Positions 47,861 to 58,349 are shown, counted from the stretch's first letter. The stretch is 64,000 nucleotides of DNA from Neoceratodus forsteri (GCA_016271365.2 CM057456.1:891432001-891496000); one strand, 5' to 3'. Notes: generated by a model not told the origin, from the sequence alone. Numbers and translations: made by a program.

Positions 47861-48414
47861 AGTTATATAAGAACTTACCGTAAAAGTAGATCTTTGAGAG
47901 GCTCTTGCAGTAGGTAATCACCTTGAGGAATGCACCCCCTAGCGTCAGAACCACATGGAAAACTTCAGCCAGCAGTGTCTGACAGGGGACCACCCACCCG
48001 TTGTTATGTGACCCTATATAGTGGGCAGTCCCCACAACCGCCCTCCAGTTCTCCCGCCGGAGACCTCTAAGGAGCAGCAACAGGAGAAAAGGAAACAGAG
48101 GCTCCTGTAGCCCTGAATGAGCTCATAAAGAAAGAGCAAAAAACCAAATAAATTTGGGGGATGGAGGGAGGGAAAAAGGTTATCTACTGCAAGAGCCTCT
48201 CTCGAAGATCTACTAGTGTGGTAAGTTCTTACGTAACTGTAATATCTTACTTCAAGAGGGCTCTTGCAGTAGGTAATCACCTTAAAGACTGAGTCCCAAG
48301 CAGTGTGAATCAGAAGAAGCTGAAACACAGGAGGCAGGAAAAACTGCTAACTGCAGACAGATCAGGACAGGAGTCGCTGAAGCACAGCTAGGACGAAACC
48401 CGCCCAGAGCCTAG
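47861..48414 (-). mobile_element. DIRS-E, piece 1: left end and internal complementary region
   Basis: The left end AGTTATATAAGAACTTACCG at 47861 and its inverse in the internal complementary region 48178-48281 (AAGAGCCTCTC.CGAAGATC to GTAAGTTCTTACGTAACT). The second half CTTCAAGAGGGCTCTTGCAG predicts the right end. Then comes the 3' flank of the YR gene up to 48414, where DIRS-A4 begins. The element resumes at 54097. Confidence 0.75.
48178..48281. repeat. Internal complementary region of DIRS-E
   Basis: Inverse of the left end joined to inverse of the right end, as in the other DIRS types here. Outer arms CTACTGCAAGAG and CTCTTGCAGTAG are a perfect inverted pair. Confidence 0.75.
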
Positions 48415-48455
48415 AAGAAAAAATTACTCACCTTAGTAATGTTGTTTCTTCTAAT

Positions 48456-48616
48456 GGAGTCTTGCTATATTCTGACATATGCAGTGAGTCCCAACCTTCG
48501 AACTGCTCCGGAGGTGAAAGAGTTAACTTTCCATGCCAGGCATGGAACGCTGAGCCCAAGCTCAGTTGAGACTCTGTCTGTTGTTCTTCAAACTCAAACC
48601 GTCAGATCTTTACGAG
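48456..48616. repeat. Left inverted terminal repeat, DIRS-A4
   Basis: Inverse of 53933-54088. The central palindrome is degraded to GAGCCCAAGCTC here but intact (GAGCTCGAGCTC) in the right arm. Confidence 0.83.
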
Positions 48617-48870
48617 CTAAACTCACTGAGGTCCTGTGTGGAAGCTGTAAACCTACACTAGCCAACTGGCTACTAAACATAAGAACACATTTTTTGGTCC
48701 TAAAACAAAGACTCAAGTCAGGAGACCCAAAAAATGAAAAACACAATACCAAGTCACCCCAAGAAAGGAGGGGTGAAAAACAACAAGGTGGGCACCTACT
48801 AAGTGCCAACACTGCACTGCCCACCCACATCCCAAAAACAGAGGTTCTGAGAGGGGCAGGCGGGGTGGGG

Positions 48871-48970
48871 TCAGAATATAGCAAGACTCCATTAGAAGAA
48901 ACAACATTACTAAGGTGAGTAATTTTTTCTTCAAACAACATGAAGTCTTGCTATATTCTGACATATGCAG
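48871..48970. repeat. Internal complementary region, DIRS-A4
   Basis: Inverse of left end plus inverse of right end (TTCAAACAACATGAAGTCTT). It retains ACAACA where this copy's own right end has lost three bases (CTTCATG-TTTGAAG), so the two no longer match exactly. Confidence 0.82.
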
Positions 48971-49007
48971 ACTACAAAGCAGTACCTCTATGGAGGAGGG
49001 ACAGAAC

Positions 49008-50789
49008 CTACTTAGGAAATAGGATCTGAAGCACAGCTGTGCCAAACCGAGCATCACTCCTAGCCTGGATGTCCAGGGAGTAATACTTGGTAAAAGTGTG
49101 AACTGTTTTCCAGGTAGCTGCTTGACATATCTCTAGAATAGGGATGTCCCTGACAGCCACCAGGGAAGCAGCTGTACCTCTGGTAGAGTGAGCCCTCAGG
49201 CCTGATGGAGAAACCTTACCCAGTTTTCCATAGCAAAACTGGATACAAGAGACAATCCACCTGGCAATGGATCTTTTAGTGGCAGGTTTCCCTTTATCAG
49301 CCTCACCATAAGTGAGGAACAGTTGGAGGGAGTCAAACCTGTGACCCTCGGTACGCTCTATGTAGTAACTAAGGGCTCTCTTCACATCTAAGCTGCGCAG
49401 CCTCCTCTCGCCAGAGGAGGAATGGTTAGTGAAGTACACTGGAAGAGATACAGATTGATTAAGGTGGAAATCTGAAACCACCTTAGGCAAGAACTTCCTG
49501 TTAGTCCTGAGGACCACCTTATCTCTATGAAAGGAGATAAAATCAGGCTGCACTGACAAAGCTTGTAATTCACTTATGCGTCTGGCAGAAGTGATGGCTA
49601 CCAGAAACACAGTCTTCCAAGTCAAATACTTAAGCTCTGCTGAAGACAAAGGCTCAAAGAGGGGTTGCATAAGCTGAGCAATGCAAACATTAAGATCCCA
49701 GGCAGGGGCAGGGTCCCTGAATGGAGGGTTGGTGTGAAGCAATCCCTTGAAAAACCTGGAGAATACAGGGTGAGCTGAAAGAGAAGAGGGCTTACCTGCT
49801 GAAATAAAAGCAGACACAGCTGCCAGATGCACTTTTAGGGTAGCTGGCCTCAGCCCCAAGGTATTTAAGTGGACCATATAATCCAGGACTGTGGGTAAAT
49901 CAGCAGATTCTGGGGAAATATGCTTTCCAGAGCACCATATGGAAAACCTCTTCCATTTGGAATTATAAGTAGCCCTGGTGGAAGGTTTTCTAGAAGCCTT
50001 CAGGATATCCATTACACCTTGGGAGAGGTGTAAATCAGCAAACTCTAACTCTTCAAGAGCCAGGCCTTGAGATTGAGAGATTTGAGGTTCGGGTACCAAA
50101 CCCTCCCCTAAGCACTGTTTAACAGGTTGCAATTTCTGGGAAGACACAGGGGAAGATGGACTGCTAAGGACAGTAGGAGTGGATACCGGGGTTGTCTGGC
50201 CCAATCTAGAGCAATCAGGATCATCTTGCAGGGCTGAGATCTGATTTTGACTAGCACTTTGAACAGGAGAGGGAAGGGGGGAAAAGCATAGAGAAACTTC
50301 CCTTCCCAATTGAGAACTAAGGCATCCAGAGGGACTGAGCCCAACACTGGGGGCCTGCAGCAAAAAAGGGGAAGTTGGTGATTGTCTGGGGCTGCAAAAA
50401 GATCTATCTGCAGGGTGCCCCATCTGGAAAATATCACCTCCAAGACCAGGGGGTCCAGTGACCATTCGTGATGGCCCTGGGAAATCCTGCTGAGAGCATC
50501 TGCCAGGACATTGTCCTTGCCTGGGAGGTGAACTGCCATAAGGGAGGTGTTCAGGGAGTAAGCCAGAGACCACAACTTCATTGCTTCGGTGCACAAGGCC
50601 GTAGACCGAGTGCCCCCTTGCTTGTTGATGTACCATATTGTGGTGGTGGTGTCTGTTCTGACCTATACAACTTTGTTCTGAACAGATTTGGAAAAAGCTT
50701 GAAGTGCTAGAAAAACTGCTCTGAGTTCCAACAGATTGATGTGGAGCAGAGATTCCTGAGGGACCACAACCCCTGGGTAGTGAGGTCAC
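49008..50789 (-). CDS. DIRS-A4 tyrosine recombinase, intact 593-codon frame
   Basis: Uninterrupted ORF. The N-terminal 260 or so residues are Ser/Gln/Pro-rich and overlap the RNase H/C-terminal frame. The core-binding domain follows with STRATYNSKWKRFSIWCSGKH and LRPATLKVHLAAVSAFISAG. The catalytic domain has SARRISELQAL (Arg I), GLRAHSTRGTAASL (His-x-x-Arg) and HTFTKYYSLDI (Tyr). It cuts and rejoins DNA to insert the circular copy, leaving no target duplication. The actual start is unknown; the first Met at 50789 lies in RNase H territory and a downstream Met could be used. Confidence 0.85.
   Translation of the reverse strand: MTSLPRGCGPSGISAPHQSVGTQSSFSSTSSFFQICSEQSCIGQNRHHHHNMVHQQARGHSVYGLVHRSNEVVVSGLLPEHLPYGSSPPRQGQCPGRCSQQDFPGPSRMVTGPPGLGGDIFQMGHPADRSFCSPRQSPTSPFLLQAPSVGLSPSGCLSSQLGREVSLCFSPLPSPVQSASQNQISALQDDPDCSRLGQTTPVSTPTVLSSPSSPVSSQKLQPVKQCLGEGLVPEPQISQSQGLALEELEFADLHLSQGVMDILKASRKPSTRATYNSKWKRFSIWCSGKHISPESADLPTVLDYMVHLNTLGLRPATLKVHLAAVSAFISAGKPSSLSAHPVFSRFFKGLLHTNPPFRDPAPAWDLNVCIAQLMQPLFEPLSSAELKYLTWKTVFLVAITSARRISELQALSVQPDFISFHRDKVVLRTNRKFLPKVVSDFHLNQSVSLPVYFTNHSSSGERRLRSLDVKRALSYYIERTEGHRFDSLQLFLTYGEADKGKPATKRSIARWIVSCIQFCYGKLGKVSPSGLRAHSTRGTAASLVAVRDIPILEICQAATWKTVHTFTKYYSLDIQARSDARFGTAVLQILFPK
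50108..50596 (-). CDS. DIRS-A4 C-terminal domain of the RT polyprotein, overlapping YR
   Basis: 163-codon open frame overlapping the YR ORF in a different frame. It reads HLPGKDNVLADALSRISQGH (end of RNase H), FSRWGTLQIDLFAAPDNHQL, PLFCCRPPVLGSVPLDALVL and a hydrophobic ALDWARQP block. Homologous segments follow RNase H in all DIRS copies here. In the DIRS literature a methylase-like domain is placed here; I cannot confirm catalysis from the motifs. Confidence 0.65.
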   Translation of the reverse strand: MCTEAMKLWSLAYSLNTSLMAVHLPGKDNVLADALSRISQGHHEWSLDPLVLEVIFSRWGTLQIDLFAAPDNHQLPLFCCRPPVLGSVPLDALVLNWEGKFLYAFPPFPLLFKVLVKIRSQPCKMILIALDWARQPRYPLLLSLAVHLPLCLPRNCNLLNSA

Positions 50790-51846
50790 TCATGTGAGCT
50801 CCCCACCCCAAGAGGGATGCATCTGTAGTAAGGATTAAGGAGTGAGACTGTGTGACAAAAGGAAACCCTTGTCTCAGACTGCTCTGATCCTGCCACCACT
50901 GTAGGGCCTGGATCAGGGTTCGAGTCACTGGGATCAACTTGGTTAGAGGGTCCTTTCTTTGAGACCAAAAGGCTCTCAAACGGAACTGGATGTCCCTCAT
51001 CCGAAATCTTGCTCCCTACACTACTGCTGTAGAGGCAGCCATGTGCCCCAGGAGCTGTAGAAAATGTCTTGCTGGTCAAGAGACCTGCAGGGTGAATGAG
51101 GAGGCCAGAGAGACCAGTGTCCTTGCCCTGTCCAAAGGAAGGAAGGCTCTGGCTTTCTCTGTGTTCAGCTCTGCACCTATGAAGGTGAGGAGCTGTACAG
51201 GCTCTAGAACTGACTTTGAAAGATTCAGAAGGAAACCTAGAGAGGTGAGCAGTTGCTGAGTTATCTGTAGGTGTAACTTGACTTGGTCTGGGGACTGGCC
51301 TACTATGAGCCAGTCGTCCAGGTAAGGGAAGATGGCAATTTTTTGCCTTCTTAGAGAAGCAACTGCTACTGCCAGGCATTTTGTGAATACCCTTGGAGCA
51401 GAGGTGAGGCCAAAGGGCATTGCTCTGAACTGGTAATGGCCTGAGGGCAGCTCGAACCTGAGGTACTTTCGATGGGAGCTTCTGATGAGAATATGGAAGT
51501 AGGCATCCTTGAGGTCCAGGGACACTAGCCAGTCCCCTGGCCTTAGAGAGGGTAGAATAATTCCCAGAGTCACCATTTTGAATTTTGGTTTTAAAAGGTG
51601 CTTGTTTAAGTAGCTGAGATCCAGGATGGGACGCCATTCTCCTGTCTTTTTGGGGGTAAGGAAGTACCTAGAATACAATCCTTTGCCCTGGTGTAGGGGT
51701 GGAACCCTTTCCACAGCTCTGAAAGTGAGGAGGGAAGAGACCTCTGCCTCTAAGGCAAGTGCCTCTGATGGATTTGCAGGTGGAAAGGATCTGGTTCTCA
51801 TCTTTGGAAACTTTTTGAAGCTGAGAACCAGTCCCTGGCTTACCAC
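50707..51846 (-). pseudogene. DIRS-A4 RT / RNase H with stops
   Basis: RT is open at 51076-51846 with SLDLKDAYFHILIRSSHR, MPFGLTSAPRVFTKC and an intact FPYLDDWLIV. It then meets TGA after LQVS where A3 has Arg (CGA to TGA, a CpG change), and a second stop in AVV*GARF (CAG to TAG). RNase H at 50707-51000 has LTTDASLLGWGAHM, then a frameshift before the LLHINLLE motif. RT active-site residues survive but the polyprotein is broken. Confidence 0.8.
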
Positions 51847-51885
51847 CTCCAGGACCCATTTGTCTGATGTCAGAGATTCCCAGTC

Positions 51886-53549
51886 CTAGACAAAGTAAGC
51901 CAGCCTGCCCCCTACAGGTAGCTGAGAATTGGCCCTGGCAACCTCATCAGGGTGCCTGCTTGGCAGGGGCTTTGGGCTGAGGGATGGAAGCAGGCCTGCT
52001 TGTACCCCGTCTGCCTCTCCCTCTAAAGAACCCCCTCTGGGCATAGCAGAAGAGGAGGCCTGGGCTTGATAAAAAGGCCTATGAAAAGGCCTGCCCCTGC
52101 CCCTGGGAAGCTGCCTTTGAGGAGTGGCATGCCTTTCCTTGGCCTGTGCACTCCTATAGGTGGTCCTATACTGATCCATTTTCTTCATGTAATTCTCTGT
52201 CTGCTCCCCAAACAGGGAATTACCCACAACAGGAAAATCCATGGTTTAGTCTGGGTATCCTGTGACAGGCTAGTACATCTGAGCCAAGCCATTCTGCGAA
52301 GTGCCACAGATGTAGCCATGACTCTTGATGACACATCTTTTGAGTCCACTGCAGCATGGAATTGCACCTTGGATGCCTCAATACCATCAGCAGCCACCTG
52401 CTCCAGCTCCTTGGCAAGTTGGCCAGGGACCTGTTTTGCCAGAGCCATGACAGTGTCCCATCTGGATTTCTGATATCTAGCAACATAAGCCATATAATTT
52501 GCCTGTATGAGTCCCAAGGATGCTGCCATGTACTGTTTCTTTGCCATGGCATCAATCCTCCTGGAGTCCTTATCCGGGGGGTGTGAAGCCAAGGGAATAT
52601 TTGCCTTGTCACAGACTGCAGCCTGCATTACCCCAACATGGCTGCACTGTTGTGTAAGGAACTCCGTATCAGAGCCTGACAATGTGTACCTCTTGTCCAT
52701 TCTCTTATCCACAGGAGGTATAGTGTGAGGAGTTTTTAGAATTTTAAATGTCTGTTTCCCAAAAGATTTATGCAAGGGAATAGACAGACTCCTAGACTCT
52801 GGGATGTCGATCACTTCCACATAGTCAGGCTCCTCTTGATCATCCACAGCTTCCTCCATAGGGAGCTGGAGGGTTTCAGCCACTTTTTTATAAAACATAA
52901 AATGAGAAGGGGACTCAGAAAGCCTAGGAGGAGACACTCCTGAAGGTCTGTCTGGGGAGATGTCCGGGTCAATGGGCACATCCAGACTTTCAAATCCACA
53001 TTCACTCTCCTCATACTCCTCTTCCTCCTCCTCTGGTTCATAATATTCCTCTAAAATCATACTCTTGAACCAGTGGAACCGGCCAAACCGGGCGCTTACC
53101 TGACGGTCCCAGTTTGGTCGGAACCGGGGAAAGCGACTGGACAATTTTGATCGCTTTGGCTATTTCTTCAGCGGTTGGAGAGGAAAGTTTTGGCTCCACA
53201 CCAGCTGATTTCCTAGTCCTTTTGCTGGAACCGACTCCTCAGAGTTGGTTCTCCTTTGCTTCAAGAAGTCTCGCTCTGGTCAGAGAGCACCCTCTGGTTC
53301 AGTTGGAACCGAACCGGCTAGCTATCCAGTTCAGCAGACTTTTGGCCTCCATTTCCTGAGCCTACCAACTCTTTTCTCCAGGGTAGCTGCAGGAAAATTC
53401 TTACAAATCTGGCAGTCTGCATTGAGGTGGTCAAACCCCAGACAGTAAACACAGGTGGTGTGGGGGTCAGCTTTGGTAAAGACTTCCCCACACACACTGC
53501 AGTGTTGAAACCAAGTGGGCCCGGTTTTTCTTTTGGGTTTCTCAGACAT
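51886..53549 (-). pseudogene. DIRS-A4 Gag-like protein, two frameshifts
   Basis: Starts MSEKPKRKTGPTWFQHC at 53547-53549 with an intact finger (C-x2-C, H-x2-C-x2-C, H-x4-C-x2-C). A frameshift near 53330-53140 follows. The next block is a 319-codon open run at 52185-53144 (EEEEEEYEESECGFESLDVP, PDISPDRPSGVSPPRLSESP, LGLIQANYMAYVARYQKSRW). The C-terminal tail 51886-52242 is basic (RGRGRPFHRPFYQAQASSS). Confidence 0.78.
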
Positions 53550-53932
53550 AGTGCCAGTCCTATCCAAACCTACCCGTTTATGGCAATCCGCCAGGTAAGA
53601 CCCTCTTATCGGTTCCCAATCGTGTCACGGGTCGTGGAAAAAAACGTAATAAAATCCGTTTTTTTAGAACCGATAAGAACCGGTAACCACACACTAAATC
53701 ACAGATTAAGATTTTTTAAACAACTTGATCGGTTCAAACCGAACTGATAAACCGTTTACAAGTTCCACACAGAATAGAATTAATGTAAAACCTATCTAGA
53801 CAGACAGAGACTGAACTGACAGGTTGCGGTTTAAATTCGGTCGAAAACTGAGAAAAACAATACTTTAACCGACAAAATGAACTGAGCAGAAGGAGAAATC
53901 TCCAGAGCGACTGTTCAGTGAGGCGGAGTAAA

Positions 53933-54088
53933 GAATCTGACGGTTTGAGTTTGAAGAATAACAGACAGAGTCTCAACCGAGCTCGAGCTCAGCATTCCAT
54001 GCCTGGCATGGAAAGTTAACTCTTTCACCTCCGGAGCAGTTCGAAGGTTGGGACTCACTGCATATGTCAGAATATAGCAAGACTTCAT
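53933..54088. repeat. Right inverted terminal repeat, DIRS-A4
   Basis: Inverse of 48456-48616. Contains GAGCTCGAGCTC and the adjacent palindrome CCATGCCTGGCATGG. Confidence 0.83.
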
Positions 54089-54096
54089 GTTTGAAG

Positions 54097-54866
54097 CAAT
54101 GTCCAGACTGTAATGCTTTGTGAAAGTGTGTACTGAACTCCAGGTAGCCACAGCACAAATGACAGCGGCTGACACATTTCTGAAACAATCAGTAGAGGCA
54201 GCCATGCTCCTGGTGGAATGCCCCTTGACTTTCCCTGGAAGGTCTTTACCATACTTCTGGTAACAGAAAACAATGCAGTTTGCCAACCATTTGGATAAGC
54301 ACTGTGTGGAAACTGTGGCACTTTCTCTCTTAGGTGCAAAAGAAACGAAAATCTGATCTGTTTTCTGGACAGACTTTGTCCTGTTAGTGTAACAGCGCAA
54401 GATTCTATGTACATCTGAAGAATGAAGAATTGCTTCTCCCTGATTAGAATGCTCAGGATACTACACTGGAAGTTGAACTGACTGGTTTAAAGTAAACTCA
54501 GAAACCACCTTGGGTGAGAACTAAAGAGTTGGTACGAAGAGCCACCAGGTCTCTATGAAAAATCAAATAAGGCTCCTTACAAATCAGGGCCTGAAGCTCT
54601 GAAATCCTTTGAGCTGAAGCGACTGTCACTAAGGAAAGTGCTTTCCAGGACACGTAGCGCATATCACAGGAACCAGCAGGTTCAAAAAGAGGCAGAGTCA
54701 ATTTTTCTAAGACAAAATTAAGATCCCAAGATGCCGCGGGACTGTGCACCAGGGGTCTGAGATGCAGATTTCCCTTCAAAAACATTTTAGAAACTTCTAG
54801 TTGAGCTACTGTCCTGCCATCTACCAAAGAATGATAGGCAGAGACAGCTGACAGATGGACCTTTTT
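54097..54866 (-). pseudogene. DIRS-E piece 2: tyrosine recombinase, C-terminal two thirds
   Basis: The catalytic domain of the DIRS-E YR: SAQRISELQALICKEPYLIF at 54498-54875, then VKGHSTRSMAAS (His-x-x-Arg) and HTFTKHYSLDIAS (Tyr) at 54097-54400. One frameshift falls near 54490. The N-terminal end is cut at KVHLSAVSAY, where the HAL1-like element is inserted; the matching N-terminal part resumes at 62297. Confidence 0.78.
54852..54866. repeat. Target duplication of the HAL1-like element, left copy
   Basis: GACAGATGGACCTTT, matching GACAGATGGATCTTA at 62296-62310 with two differences. Confidence 0.65.
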
Positions 54867-55803
54867 CAAATGCATATTTATTGAGTTTACATTTCAATCA
54901 AATACAAGCACAGCCCGAAGGTCAGTGCAAAAGAGTAAAATTACAATCAGTATATTGGTAAGACAGTATCTTCAGCACACCTCTACTGTTGTATCACATG
55001 AGAGTTATCAACATGTATATTTATTATTTCCCAATAGGTTTAACAAAGGCTATTACAGCAGTGAGTGAGGATTAGCCCATAGGAACTTTATAAAATAAAC
55101 GCCCCTTTAATAGTTGACATATCCCCAACATCCAAAATGAGCATAACAGAAATATATCATTGAGCATACATCCAGTTCCAAACCTTTAAATTAGTTTCTA
55201 AATTAGTTCCTTGAGCTCTTACATACCCGTGTTAGACAAGTTTAGGCTACTCTCACTTAAACCATTTTAAGTAAACATAACGGTGCTATTACTAGTTACT
55301 GGCTACTCGATCTATCATTTGTATTAGAGAGAGAAACAAGGTCATTTAACAAGGAAAACTGTGCCATGCAAGACGCATAGTTTCACTTTCCTCTGGAACC
55401 TGATACATAGCTATAACACTATTTTAACTAGAATACATTGTAAAATACAGTTTAAGAACAAGGCATTGTCCTAACCTTCTAGGGAGAAAAGTCTAAATTA
55501 ACTGACCAGACTCTCAGGAAATTTTCAAGTGACCTGTTGCTCCTGCGACATAATTATATCCCCTCAGGTCTATTCTTCTTTGCCCGACCCGGAGTCAGAC
55601 TCTCAAGTTGCACAGTCGGCTTTAATTTTTTTAAGCAATTTCTCTGCATCCACCGGATCTGAGAAGTGGTAGGTTTTACTACCATATGCGATTTTTAGAC
55701 TTGCTGGCATAGTCAGGACATGGTGAAGCCCTAGGTGGTGAAGCTTCAATAAAATTTCGTTGAACCCTGTCCTCCATTGCTGTGTGGCATAGCTCAAGTT
55801 GGG
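54867..55803 (-). mobile_element. HAL1-like element, 3' part (ORF1 end and 3' tail)
   Basis: On the minus strand this encodes the end of an L1 ORF1 (about 55600-55803), then about 730 bp of non-coding 3' sequence. It finishes CTCAATAAATATGCATTTG followed by a short A-run at 54866, so a polyadenylation signal sits at the end. No RT motif is present. The 5' part resumes at 61509. Confidence 0.75.
55603..55803 (-). pseudogene. L1-type ORF1, C-terminal part
   Basis: LSYATQQWRTGFNEILLKLH, then a PASLKIAYGSKTYHFSDPVD block and AEKLLKKI, the L1 ORF1 C-terminal domain (RNA binding). The open frame directly continues the N-terminal part at 61509-62120 when DIRS-A5 is left out: the break is between FHIF and LSYATQ. 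Confidence 0.75.
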
Positions 55804-55844
55804 AAGAAAAAATTACGCACCTTAGTAATGTTGTTTCTTCTAAT

Positions 55845-56000
55845 GGAGTCTTGCTGTATTCTGACAAACAGCAGTGAGGTCAAACCTTCAAACTGCCCCA
55901 GAGATGAAAGAGTTAACTTTCCATGCCAGGCATGGAATGCTGAGCTCGAGCTCGGTTGAGAGACTGTCTGTTGCTGTTTGAACTCAAACCGTCAGATCTT
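55845..56000. repeat. Left inverted terminal repeat, DIRS-A5
   Basis: Inverse of 61341-61498, with GAGCTCGAGCTC and CCATGCCAGGCATGG palindromes retained. Confidence 0.84.
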
Positions 56001-56265
56001 TATGAGCTAAACTCACTGAGTGTCCTGTGTGGAAGCTGTAAACCTACACTAGCCAACTGGCTACTAAATATAATAAACAGGTTTTTTGGTCCCAAAACAA
56101 AGACTCAAGTCAGGAAACCCAAAAAATGAAATAAACACAACACCCACTCACCCAAAGAAAAAGGGGTGATAATAAAAAGGTGGGGCACCTCCTGAGTGCC
56201 AACACTGCTACTGCCCACCCACATCTCAAAACAAAGGTTCTGAGAGGGGAAGGCGGGGGGGGAGG

Positions 56266-56360
56266 TCAGAATACAGCAAGACTCCATTAGGAGAAACAAC
56301 ATTACTAAAGTGAGTAATTTTTTCTTCAAACAACATGAAGTTTTCCTGTATTCTGACAAA
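56266..56360. repeat. Internal complementary region, DIRS-A5
   Basis: Inverse of the left end (CTCCATTAGGAGAAACAACA to AGTAATTTTTTC) followed by the inverse of the right end (TTCAAACAACATGAAG). Confidence 0.83.
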
Positions 56361-56403
56361 TTGCAGACTACCAAGCAGTACCTCCATGGAGGACGGACAG
56401 AAC

Positions 56404-58349
56404 CTACTTAGGAAATAGGCTCTGAAGCACTGCTGTGCCAAACTGAGCATCACTCCTAGTCTGGATATCCAGAGAGTAATGCTTGGTAAAAGTGTGAACT
56501 GTTTTCCAGGTAGCTGCTTGACATATCTCTAAGATAGGAATATCCCTGGCAGCAGCCAGGGAAGCAGCTGTACCTCTGGTAGAGTGAGCCCTCAGGCCTG
56601 AAGGTGGAATCCTACCTAGTTTTTCATAGCAAAATTGAATGCAGGAGACAATCCACCTGGCAATGGATCTTTTAGTAGCAGGTTTTCCCTTACCAACCTC
56701 ACCATAAGCGAGGAACAGTTGAAGGAAGTCAAACATGTGACCCTTGGTACGCTCTATGTAGTAGCTAAAGGCTCTTTTCACATTCAAACTGTGCAGCCTC
56801 CTCTCACCAGAGGCGGAATGGTCAGTGAAGAACACAGGAAGAGACATATATTGGTTAAGGTGGAAGTCTGAAACCACCTTAGGTAAAAACTTCCTGTTAG
56901 TCCTGAGGACCACCTTATCTCTATGGAAAGAGATAAAATCAGGCTCCACTGACAGGGCTTGTAACTCGCTTATCGCCTGGCAAAGTGATAGGCCACCAAG
57001 AAAACAGTTTTCCAAGTCAATTACTTAAGCTCTGCTGAAGACAAAGGCTCAAAGGGGTTGCATAAGCTGAGCAATGCAAACATTAAGGTCCCAAGCAGGG
57101 CAGGGTCCCTGAATGGTGGATTGGTATGAAGCAATCCTTGAAAACTTGGAGAATACAGGATGAGCTGAAAGGGAAGAAGCACCTGCTGAAAGAAAAGCAG
57201 AGACAGCTGCCAGATGCACTTTTAGTGTAGCTGGTCTGAGTCCCAAGCTATTCAGATAAACCATATAGTCAAGGACTGTGGGCAGGCCAGCAGACTCTGG
57301 GGAAATATGCTTCCCAGAGCACCATATGGAGAATCTTTTCCATTTGGAATTATAAGTGGTTCTGGTGGAAGGCTTCATAGAAGCCTTTAGGATATCCATA
57401 ACACCTTGAGAGAAGTGTAAATCAGCAAACTCTAACTCTTCAAGAGCCAGGCCTTGAGATTGAGAGAGATGAGATTCGGGTACCAAACCCTCCCCTGAGC
57501 ATAGGCTAACAGGTTGTAATTCCTGAGAACAGGCAAGGGAAGGTGGACTGCTAAGGACAACAGGAGAGGGTACCAGAGCTGTCTGGCCCAGTCTGGAGCA
57601 ATCAGAATCACCTTGCAGGGTTGAGACCTGATTTCGACTAGCACCTTGAACAGGAGAGGGAAGGGGGAGCACGGGAACTTCCTTCCCAATTGAGAACCAG
57701 GGCATCCAGGGGGACTGAGCCCAACACTGGGGGCCTGCAGCAAAAAAGAGGAAGTTGGTGATTGTCTGGGGCTGCAAAAAGATCTATCTGTGGGGTGCCC
57801 CATCTGGAGAAGATCACCTCCAAAACCAGGGGATCCAGTGACCATTCGTGATGGCCCTGAGATATCCTGCTGAGGGCATCTGCCAGGACATTGTCCTTGC
57901 CTGGGAGGTGTACTGCTGTAAGGGAGGTGTTCAGGGAATAGGCCAGAGACCACAACTTCATTGCTTCTGTGCACAAGACCACAGACCGAGTGCCCCCTTG
58001 CTTGTTGATATATCACATTGTGGTGGTATTGTCTGTCCTGATCTGAACTACTTTGTTCTGAACAGACTTGGAAAAAGCTTGAAGTGCTAGAAACACTGCT
58101 CTGAGTTCTAACAGATTGATGTGAAGCAGAGATTCCTGAGGAGACCACAACCCTTGGGTGGTCAGGTCTCCCAAGTGGGTCCCCCACCCCAAGAGGGAGG
58201 CATCTGTAGTAAGGATTAAAGAGTGAGACTGAGTGGCAAAAGGAACTCCCTGTCTTAGATTGTCCTGATCCTGCCACCACTGCAAAGCCTGGATCAGGGT
58301 TCGAGACACTGGGATCAGTTTGGTCAGAGGGTCCTTTTTCTGAGACCAA
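56404..58349 (-). pseudogene. DIRS-A5 tyrosine recombinase, broken
   Basis: The N-terminal extension and core-binding parts are open at 57432-58349 and 57049-57777 (TRTTYNSKWKRFSIWCSGKH). The catalytic part at 56404-57015 has GLRAHSTRGTAASLAAARDI and TFTKHYSLD, but the first catalytic Arg block reads LCQAISELQAL: the SARRIS arginine pair is lost by a small deletion and frame change near 56970. Inactive. Confidence 0.8.

Larger units (their letters stand above)
48415..54096 (-). mobile_element. DIRS-A copy 4, complete, inside DIRS-E
   Basis: The left end is CTAG-AAG|AAAAAATTACTC and the right end TTTG-AAG|CAATGTCC. Contains left inverted repeat 48456-48616, internal complementary region 48871-48970, YR 49008-50789 (fully open), RT/RNase H 50707-51846, Gag 51886-53549, leader, and right inverted repeat 53933-54088. 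DIRS-E YR sequence resumes at 54097. Best-preserved YR in the window. Confidence 0.9.

Noticed and set aside
53915..54400. 161-codon frame joining YR C-terminal sequence to extra residues
   Set aside because: It is the DIRS-E recombinase running across the A4 junction into the DIRS-A inverted repeat; a junction artefact, not a designed fusion.
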